NCBI GenBank assembly: GCA_002731985.1
Contig: PCCT01000097.1
Span: 1 to 10,368, forward strand
Length of the DNA: 10,368 bases
Source of the DNA: Nitrospinota bacterium
GTDB lineage: Bacteria > Nitrospinota > Nitrospinia > Nitrospinales > VA-1
Reading direction: 5' to 3'
Shown: in pieces, positions 5,452 to 10,368 of the stretch
How positions within the stretch are numbered: the first letter of the stretch is position 1
How the letters are laid out: each line of letters begins with the position of its first letter
Position numbers and translations under genes: made by a program
Notes under the pieces: model-generated
The model's input: only the letters and a program-made list of their open reading frames with translations
What the model was told of the DNA's origin: nothing
Database searches by the model: none

Positions 5452-6966
5452 ATGGACTCCATGGAAGAATCAAGTGATTTATTAAAACTGCGAAGGGACA
5501 AGCTCGACCAACTTCGCGCGAAAGGTGTCAACCCCTACATTAACCGGTTCAAGGTAAAAAATGATATCGGTTCGCTGATCAGCGAGTACTCTGAAAAATC
5601 CAAAGAAGAGCTGGAAGAGATTGGCTTGGAGTGTCTGGTGGGCGGGCGTATGATGACTCGGCGCGGACACGGTAAAACGACCTTTTGTCATATCAAAGAC
5701 CGGGCAGGGCAAATACAGATCTACATCCGTAAGGATGGAATTGGTGAAGAGAGCTACGAGACTTTCGGTATTTTAGATATTGGGGATTTTATTGGTGTTG
5801 AAGGGAAGCTCGCAAAGACAAAAACTGGCGAGCTCACTATATTCGCGACAAAAGTCACCTTACTTTCAAAATCACTCCTGCCTCTTCCTGAAAAATGGCA
5901 CGGTTTGAAGGATGTTGAGCTCAGGTATCGGCAACGATATGTTGACCTTATCGTTAATCCAGAGGTGAAGGATATTTTTGTTTATCGGAGCCGGATTATT
6001 CAGGCGCTTCGTGAGTTTCTCAACCAGAGGGAATATCTGGAAGTGGAAACACCGATGATGCAGTCTATCGCGGGTGGCGCGACAGCAAAACCATTCGAGA
6101 CGCATCACAACGCTCTGGACATGGATCTGTTTCTGCGAGTGGCTCCGGAGTTATACCTCAAGCGGCTGGTTGTGGGTGGGATGGAGCGGGTTTACGAGAT
6201 CAACAGAAATTTTCGCAACGAAGGAATTTCCACAGACCACAACCCAGAGTTCACCATGGTCGAGTTTTATACGGCCTATGCGGACTATAATGATCTAATG
6301 GATATGACTGAAGAGTTGTTTCGCCATATTTGCCAGACTGTGTTTGACACGATGACGTTTACTCTTACCTGTGGTAAAGATGATTCCATTCGAGATGAAA
6401 CGATAGATTTTTCCCAGTCATTCGGACGCAAAACATTTAAACAGTCCTTGATGGACATCGGCAAGATAGCGGAGGAAAACATCGACGACCCTCAAAAAGC
6501 TGTCGCGTTTGCTCTGGAGCACAAGGTAGCTTTGGAAAAGAAAGACACTCACGCGAAAGTGTTGGGAAAGCTGTTCGACCATTTTGTCGAACCCAACTTA
6601 ATTCAGCCCATATATATAACAGATTATCCGCTGGCTCTTTCTCCGTTGTCGAAGAAGAAAGAGGACAATCCTGAATTGGTTGAACGCTTCGAATTGTTTG
6701 TTGGTGGTAAAGAGATTGCCAACGCTTATACCGAGTTGAATGATCCTATCGACCAGAAGCAAAGGTTCGAGGAGCAGGTTTCCGAACGTCATGCGGGCGA
6801 TGATGAAGCCCACATGATGGATCAGGATTTTATTCGTGCTTTGGAATACGGACTGCCCCCAACAGCCGGGGAAGGAATAGGGATCGATCGTCTGGTCATG
6901 TTGCTCACCAATTCGCAGTCGATAAGGGACGTGATCCTGTTCCCACAGTTGAAAAAAGAATCCTGA
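5452..6966 (+). CDS. lysS: Lysyl-tRNA synthetase, class II
   Basis: LysRS (EC 6.1.1.6) charges tRNA-Lys in the cytoplasm and is a class IIb homodimer. The 504-residue product has an N-terminal helix ('[20 protein letters not shown]'), an OB-fold anticodon-binding domain around residues 60-140 ('[21 protein letters not shown]'), and the class II catalytic core. Motif 1 includes 'VETPMMQ' with P201, motif 2 is '[15 protein letters not shown]' starting at F254, and motif 3 is '[13 protein letters not shown]' with R480. The '[14 protein letters not shown]' lysine-pocket segment is at 419-432. Length is normal for bacteria and no key residue is missing. Start is uncertain between ATG 5452 and ATG 5461 three codons on ('[12 protein letters not shown]'); neither has a clear Shine-Dalgarno. 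It follows a structured 113-base leader, described separately. Confidence 0.97.
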   Translation: MDSMEESSDLLKLRRDKLDQLRAKGVNPYINRFKVKNDIGSLISEYSEKSKEELEEIGLECLVGGRMMTRRGHGKTTFCHIKDRAGQIQIYIRKDGIGEESYETFGILDIGDFIGVEGKLAKTKTGELTIFATKVTLLSKSLLPLPEKWHGLKDVELRYRQRYVDLIVNPEVKDIFVYRSRIIQALREFLNQREYLEVETPMMQSIAGGATAKPFETHHNALDMDLFLRVAPELYLKRLVVGGMERVYEINRNFRNEGISTDHNPEFTMVEFYTAYADYNDLMDMTEELFRHICQTVFDTMTFTLTCGKDDSIRDETIDFSQSFGRKTFKQSLMDIGKIAEENIDDPQKAVAFALEHKVALEKKDTHAKVLGKLFDHFVEPNLIQPIYITDYPLALSPLSKKKEDNPELVERFELFVGGKEIANAYTELNDPIDQKQRFEEQVSERHAGDDEAHMMDQDFIRALEYGLPPTAGEGIGIDRLVMLLTNSQSIRDVILFPQLKKES

Positions 6967-7094
6967 CCGGGCACAATAGATTCTGGGTCGGATAGTAATT
7001 CTAACCTTGGGCCAACACTTGGCAAACCTGCAGGAATTATCCTGGCAGAGATTTGCGAGTCCTTCACGATTTTCATATTTTCGATTCTTCCATC

Positions 7095-8381
7095 ATGTCA
7101 TACGAATTTTTCGTCAGCATCCGCCACCTTAGCGCAAAAAAATCGCAGAAATTTATTTCGCTCAATACATGGATATCCATGGGCGGGGTGGGTCTGGGCG
7201 TGATGGCGCTTATTGTGGTGATCGCTGTCATGTCTGGATTTGGTAAGGACCTGCGTGATAAAATTCTGGGAACCAACTCCCATGTGGTCGTTACCAATAT
7301 TAATCGAACCATGGTGGAGGACTATAAGAATATTCTCGAACAGGTTCGCGCTGTGGAAGGGGTCACAGCGGCGGCACCGTTCATAATGAATCAAGTGATG
7401 CTGATTCATGGCGACCGGGTTTCCGGGATTGTTGTGCGGGGGATAGACCCTAGGGAACAGGGAACGGTTTCTGATCTTTCAAAAAATATGATTGCGGGAA
7501 CGATATTGGATTTAAAAAATAAACCACGCCCGACAAAAGATGGCAAGCCTGTAGGGAAAGTCAGTCGCGACGGTCTGATCCTCGGTAAGGAACTTTTCCG
7601 CCGGATGGGAGTGGTGACGGGCGATGTGGTCTCTATGGTTTCACCTGTTTCGCGCATAACTCCGGTTGGGCTTATTCCAAGAATGAAATTGTTCAAAGTG
7701 GTTGGCTTTTTTGAGTCGGGGATGTATGAATACGATGCCAACCTGTCTTTCATTTCCTTGAAGTCTGCGCAAAAGTTTTTTTCGATGAAGGGCGGTGTGT
7801 CTGGAATTGAAATACGGGTCGCTGATATTGAACAGGCAGGGGTTATTGCTTCGGCCATCCAGGAGAAACTGGGTTTTCCATTTTTTGTCCGTGATTGGAT
7901 GCGTATGAATAAAAACTTGTTTTCTGCGCTCCAACTGGAAAAGGTCGTCATGTTCATTATTCTTATTCTCATAATTTTCGTGGCGGCGTTTAATATTGTC
8001 AGTACTTTATTTATGCTGGTCATGGAAAAAACGAAGGAAATAGCGGTTCTAAAGTCTATGGGTGCCAGTCGTGCCAGTATTATAAAAATTTTCAGCTATC
8101 AGGGGTTGGTCATTGGAGTTGTTGGAACCCTATTGGGATGCGCGGCAGGTTTCACCATTGTTCCCAACTTGAACGAGATAGTCGGGTTCATAGAATCTTT
8201 ATTTGGAGTTGTCGCGTTTCCGAGCGATGTTTATTATCTTGATCGTTTACCATCTAAAATCCAGTATATGGATTCCTTTTTGATCATCATTTTTTCCATT
8301 GTGATTTGTTTTCTCGCGTCACTCTATCCAGCCTGGAGAGCATCGAGACTCGATCCGGTTGACGGTTTGCGTTATGAATAA
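7095..8381 (+). CDS. lolC: Lipoprotein-releasing permease, LolC/LolE family
   Basis: This inner-membrane permease works with the LolD ATPase to extract mature lipoproteins and pass them to LolA for the outer membrane. The 428-residue product has the MacB/FtsX-type layout: a cytoplasmic start ('YEFFVSIRHLSAKKSQKFISL'), TM1 at about 26-48 ('GVGLGVMALIVVIAVMSGF', near the LolC/E signature), a periplasmic domain of about 235 residues, then three membrane segments near 284-306, 333-355 and 394-411. The coupling helix 'EKTKEIAVLKSMGAS' (311-325) and the ending 'YPAWRASRLDPVDGLRYE' are typical. I chose ATG 7095 because the family begins this way; an in-frame TTG at 7053 would add 14 unconserved residues. 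Only one permease gene is present next to lolD, so it may act as a homodimer (LolF-like), unlike the LolC-LolE pair of E. coli. It overlaps lolD by eight bases. Confidence 0.93.
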   Translation: MSYEFFVSIRHLSAKKSQKFISLNTWISMGGVGLGVMALIVVIAVMSGFGKDLRDKILGTNSHVVVTNINRTMVEDYKNILEQVRAVEGVTAAAPFIMNQVMLIHGDRVSGIVVRGIDPREQGTVSDLSKNMIAGTILDLKNKPRPTKDGKPVGKVSRDGLILGKELFRRMGVVTGDVVSMVSPVSRITPVGLIPRMKLFKVVGFFESGMYEYDANLSFISLKSAQKFFSMKGGVSGIEIRVADIEQAGVIASAIQEKLGFPFFVRDWMRMNKNLFSALQLEKVVMFIILILIIFVAAFNIVSTLFMLVMEKTKEIAVLKSMGASRASIIKIFSYQGLVIGVVGTLLGCAAGFTIVPNLNEIVGFIESLFGVVAFPSDVYYLDRLPSKIQYMDSFLIIIFSIVICFLASLYPAWRASRLDPVDGLRYE

Positions 8382-9099
8382 TTCCAACTCACAGGAATTA
8401 GCGGTTCCATGTTTGCTCGATGCGGTGGACTTGCACAAGAGCTACAAGACTTCCAAACAAGTCCTCAATGTGTTGTCGGGGACTCACCTCAAATTGAATA
8501 CCGGCGAGATGCTTGGTGTTATAGGGGCATCGGGTGTTGGGAAAAGTACTTTACTGCACGTCCTTGGTGGACTGGACCGGCCTGAATCTGGGAAGGTTCT
8601 TTTTCGTGGTGAAGACATTTTCGCTAAAGGAAATGGATACCTTGATAAATTTCGTAACCAGAGTGTCGGTTTCGTGTTCCAGTTTTTTAATTTATTGTCT
8701 GACTTCACTGCGCTGGAGAACGCGATGTTTCCGGCCCTGATTGCAAGAGTCGATGAAAAGGAATCTCGTGATCGAGCGGAGCAACTTCTGGTTCAGATGG
8801 GACTCAAGGACCGTCTGCTTCATAAACCCAGCGAACTTTCTGGTGGCGAAAGCCAACGTGTAGCATTGGCCAGAGGACTTATAAATAAGCCAGATCTTTT
8901 GCTAGCGGATGAGCCGACCGGAAACCTGGACAAAAAGGCAAGTGATTCCCTGATAGAGTTGATCCAGTCGCTGAATAGTGAACATCAGCAAACGGTGGTG
9001 ATTGTAACTCACAGCCAGCGAATCGCATCGAAAATGGACCGTGTGATGGAACTTACAGGCGGTCTTATTAATCCGGTAGAAAAGAGCCTTATTATTTGA
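8374..9099 (+). CDS. lolD: Lipoprotein-releasing system ATP-binding protein LolD
   Basis: This cytoplasmic ABC ATPase powers the LolC/E permease. The 241-residue protein has every ATPase motif: Walker A 'GASGVGKST' (51-59), Q-loop Q103 in 'VGFVFQFFNLL', signature 'LSGGESQRVALARGL' (155-169), Walker B 'LLLADEPTGNLD' with catalytic E180, and switch histidine H213 in 'VTHS'. 'FQFFNLL..FTALEN' and 'DEPTGNLD' are characteristic of the LolD/MacB/FtsE group; adjacency to a LolC/E permease decides for LolD. ATG 8374 overlaps the lolC stop by eight bases, so translation is probably coupled; the in-frame TTG at 8359 lies deeper in lolC and is less likely. LolD usually has about 220-240 residues, so the roughly 15-residue N-terminal extension before 'AVDLHKSY' is modest. 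The lipid A gene lpxD follows after 59 bases. Confidence 0.95.
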   Translation: MNNSNSQELAVPCLLDAVDLHKSYKTSKQVLNVLSGTHLKLNTGEMLGVIGASGVGKSTLLHVLGGLDRPESGKVLFRGEDIFAKGNGYLDKFRNQSVGFVFQFFNLLSDFTALENAMFPALIARVDEKESRDRAEQLLVQMGLKDRLLHKPSELSGGESQRVALARGLINKPDLLLADEPTGNLDKKASDSLIELIQSLNSEHQQTVVIVTHSQRIASKMDRVMELTGGLINPVEKSLII

Positions 9100-9158
9100 C
9101 AGACATTCCTGCTGAGCAAGGGGACGAAAGTTAACAAAATATTTTGAAAGGTGAAACT

Positions 9159-10187
9159 ATGAACCTGGGTGATATCGCGGAAAAAATCGGCGGGAAGGTG
9201 ATAGGTGACGCTTCATTAGAGATTACCGATGTGCGGCATATCGAATCTGCCGAAGAAGGGCACCTCACCTTTTTAACAGGTAAGAAATTCCTCGACAAAC
9301 TTAAGCAGTCAAAAGCATCTGCTGTTCTGGTCGATAGTGAGCAGGAAGTGGAGATTAGTCAGGTCATCACTCCGGGGCCTATGCTGGCTTTTGCCCGATT
9401 GCTGGATCAATTTCATCCTCAATCGAGACCCAAGCCGGGGATTCATCCTTCGGTTATTCTTGGAGAAAATGTGGTATTGGGCAAGCGAGTTACACTGTCT
9501 GCGCTGGTTTGCGTGGGAGACAATGTTCAGATCGATGACGATACAGTAGTTTATCCTAGTGCGGTGATTGGCAGTGATTGTTCGCTTGGGAAGAATACGG
9601 TGATTCATTCCAATGTTACGCTGTATAACAACTCAGTTATAGGAAACCACGTTATCCTTCATGCAGGAGTGGTGGTGGGTGCCGATGGTTTTGGTTATAC
9701 GCTTGATGAAAAAGGCAGGCACGTTAAAATCAACCAGATTGGAAATGTTGTGATTGAGGATAACGTGGAAGTTGGCGCCAATTCGTGTATAGATCGAGCC
9801 GCGATGGGAACAACTCTGATAAAAGAAGGAACTAAAATAGATAACCTGGTACAGGTTGCGCATAATTGTACCATCGGCGAGCATAGTATTTTGGTTGCGC
9901 AAGTGGGAATTGCCGGAAGTTGCGAGCTTGGACATCATGTTGTCCTAGCAGGGCAGGCGGGCGTTTCCGACCATGTGAAGGTGGGTGACCAGGTGACAGT
10001 GGTTAGTAAATCTGCCGTATTGCGTGATCTTGAGGGGCACAGCGCTTATGGGGGAATTCCGGCCGTTCCTTTGAATATCTGGAAACGGAGCATCACTGTT
10101 TTGCCTAAGCTTCCCGATCTGGCCCGGAAAATACGTGATCTGGAAAGCCGTCTGAACGACATTGAAAAGAAGAAGAGTGAGGAGTAA
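9159..10187 (+). CDS. lpxD: UDP-3-O-(3-hydroxyacyl)glucosamine N-acyltransferase LpxD
   Basis: LpxD adds the second hydroxyacyl chain, from acyl-ACP, to UDP-3-O-acylglucosamine in lipid A synthesis (third step, cytoplasm). The 342-residue product shows an N-terminal uridine-binding domain ('LGDIAEKIGGKVIGDASLEITDV' and 'GHLTFLTGKKF'), then a long left-handed beta-helix of hexapeptide repeats from about residue 98 ('VILGENVVLGKRV') to about 285. 'VGADGFGY' (173-180) and the catalytic H235 in 'VQVAHNCTIG' are present. The end is a helical tail, 'LARKIRDLESRLNDIEKKK', as in other LpxD trimers. AAAGGTG (9146-9152) lies seven bases before ATG 9159, which favours this start over the TTG at 9144. 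Length is normal. The usual neighbours fabZ and lpxA do not follow; a different gene does. Confidence 0.97.
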   Translation: MNLGDIAEKIGGKVIGDASLEITDVRHIESAEEGHLTFLTGKKFLDKLKQSKASAVLVDSEQEVEISQVITPGPMLAFARLLDQFHPQSRPKPGIHPSVILGENVVLGKRVTLSALVCVGDNVQIDDDTVVYPSAVIGSDCSLGKNTVIHSNVTLYNNSVIGNHVILHAGVVVGADGFGYTLDEKGRHVKINQIGNVVIEDNVEVGANSCIDRAAMGTTLIKEGTKIDNLVQVAHNCTIGEHSILVAQVGIAGSCELGHHVVLAGQAGVSDHVKVGDQVTVVSKSAVLRDLEGHSAYGGIPAVPLNIWKRSITVLPKLPDLARKIRDLESRLNDIEKKKSEE

Positions 10188-10194
10188 TATAGAA

Positions 10195-10216
10195 CTACAG
10201 GTTGTAGCTTTCTTTT
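10195..10216 (+). terminator. Weak terminator-like hairpin just after lpxD
   Basis: CTACA (10195-10199) and TGTAG (10203-10207) form a five-pair stem with a GGT loop, followed by CTTTCTTTT. The stem is AT-rich and short and the T-run is interrupted, so it would be inefficient alone. A much better terminator lies 50 bases further on. Confidence 0.3.
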
Positions 10217-10241
10217 GAATTAACGATGGGTGTGTTTTTTT

Positions 10242-10368
10242 ATGTTAGTTAATAGATGGGTGGCCCTGTGGCTACCCTTTTTTTACATAAGTCTTGTCGC
10301 GGCTTCGACCGTTCCAATGACCGGTGATCAATTAGAAAAATATATCGCCCGAAAGCTCAAGCGAAATG
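10242..10368 (+). CDS. Start of a probably secreted protein of unknown function (cut by window end)
   Basis: From ATG 10242 the frame stays open to the window end, giving 42 residues. The first 22 look like a Sec signal peptide: an Arg near the start ('MLVNRW'), a hydrophobic stretch 'VALWLPFFYISLVA', and a small-residue cleavage region 'AAS'. The mature part begins 'TVPMTGDQLEKYIARKLKRN', a predicted amphipathic helix. Secreted proteins such as the flagellar P-ring chaperone FlgA can open in this manner, but 42 residues are not enough to name a family. No clear Shine-Dalgarno precedes the ATG; a T-run does. A strong terminator hairpin covers codons 6-12, so the real start could instead be further in, for example ATG 10317. 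The coding frame is likely; the start is uncertain. Confidence 0.55.
   Translation, partial: MLVNRWVALWLPFFYISLVAASTVPMTGDQLEKYIARKLKRN
10258..10284 (+). terminator. Intrinsic terminator (after lpxD, inside the next frame)
   Basis: GGGTGGCC (10258-10265) pairs with GGCTACCC (10270-10277) over eight positions, seven Watson-Crick and one G-U, around a CTGT loop. Seven T follow directly (10278-10284). This is the best intrinsic terminator in the window and lies 70 bases beyond the lpxD stop, so it would end the lolC-lolD-lpxD unit. It overlaps the first codons of the frame starting at 10242. Confidence 0.62.

Noticed and set aside
7007..7043. Promoter for lolC in the lysS-lolC spacer
   Set aside because: TTGGGC or TTGGCA with TATCCT gives spacings of about 25 or 13 bases, outside the workable range. 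A small bulged hairpin (7028-7048) is present but lacks a T-run.
7053..7094. TTG start adding 14 residues to LolC/E
   Set aside because: LolC/E proteins begin at the equivalent of ATG 7095 ('MSYEFFVSIRHL'); the extra residues look like untranslated DNA.
7406..8023. 205-codon open frame on the minus strand
   Set aside because: Lies wholly within lolC, has no family resemblance and is the reverse-strand shadow of a well-supported gene.
9096..9124. TTGACA at the lolD stop as a promoter for lpxD
   Set aside because: A perfect -35 hexamer but nothing like a -10 at 16-18 bases downstream.

Overview
The window is a compact, all-plus-strand stretch of housekeeping genes from a Gram-negative (two-membrane) bacterium. 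The diderm assignment rests on the lipoprotein-export genes (LolC/E type permease and LolD ATPase) and on LpxD of lipid A synthesis. Membrane-anchored RNase Y next to a YmdB-type phosphoesterase, combined with Lol and Lpx genes, is unlike enteric bacteria. It fits lineages such as Nitrospinota or the former Deltaproteobacteria. That placement is inference from gene content and order; no rRNA or marker phylogeny was available.

Layout: 1-849 is the 3' end of pheT (phenylalanyl-tRNA synthetase beta). A well-formed sigma70-type promoter (901-930) then serves a small coiled-coil ZapB-like gene (983-1267) and zapA (1273-1581). Directly behind zapA lies a 6S RNA gene (about 1618-1812) with its own promoter, the conserved bubble-and-stem architecture and a UUCG-capped terminal hairpin. 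A gap without a convincing gene (1813-2276) holds two dyad structures. It is followed by a 5-formyltetrahydrofolate cyclo-ligase (2277-2888), so the zapA-6S RNA-cyclo-ligase order known from gammaproteobacteria is kept here. Next come rny (2924-4543), a ymdB-like phosphoesterase (4553-5338) and lysS (5452-6966). The 113-base rny/ymdB-lysS spacer carries two hairpins and a lysine-containing mini-ORF. The last block is lolC/E (7095-8381), lolD (8374-9099, overlapping lolC) and lpxD (9159-10187). The window ends in the start of a probably secreted protein (10242 onward) whose first codons coincide with a textbook intrinsic terminator.

Functionally the window joins translation (pheT, lysS), division-ring assembly (ZapA and its coiled-coil neighbour), global transcription control (6S RNA), folate one-carbon metabolism, RNA turnover (RNase Y) and outer-membrane biogenesis (LolCD, LpxD). 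No mobile element, CRISPR array, tRNA or rRNA gene is visible. The points most worth a second look are the possible lysS leader-peptide attenuator, an almost exact 33-base tandem duplication inside the RNase Y coiled coil, the terminator/signal-peptide overlap at the right edge, and the structured spacer downstream of 6S RNA. I did not find a clear candidate for a wholly new multi-gene system.
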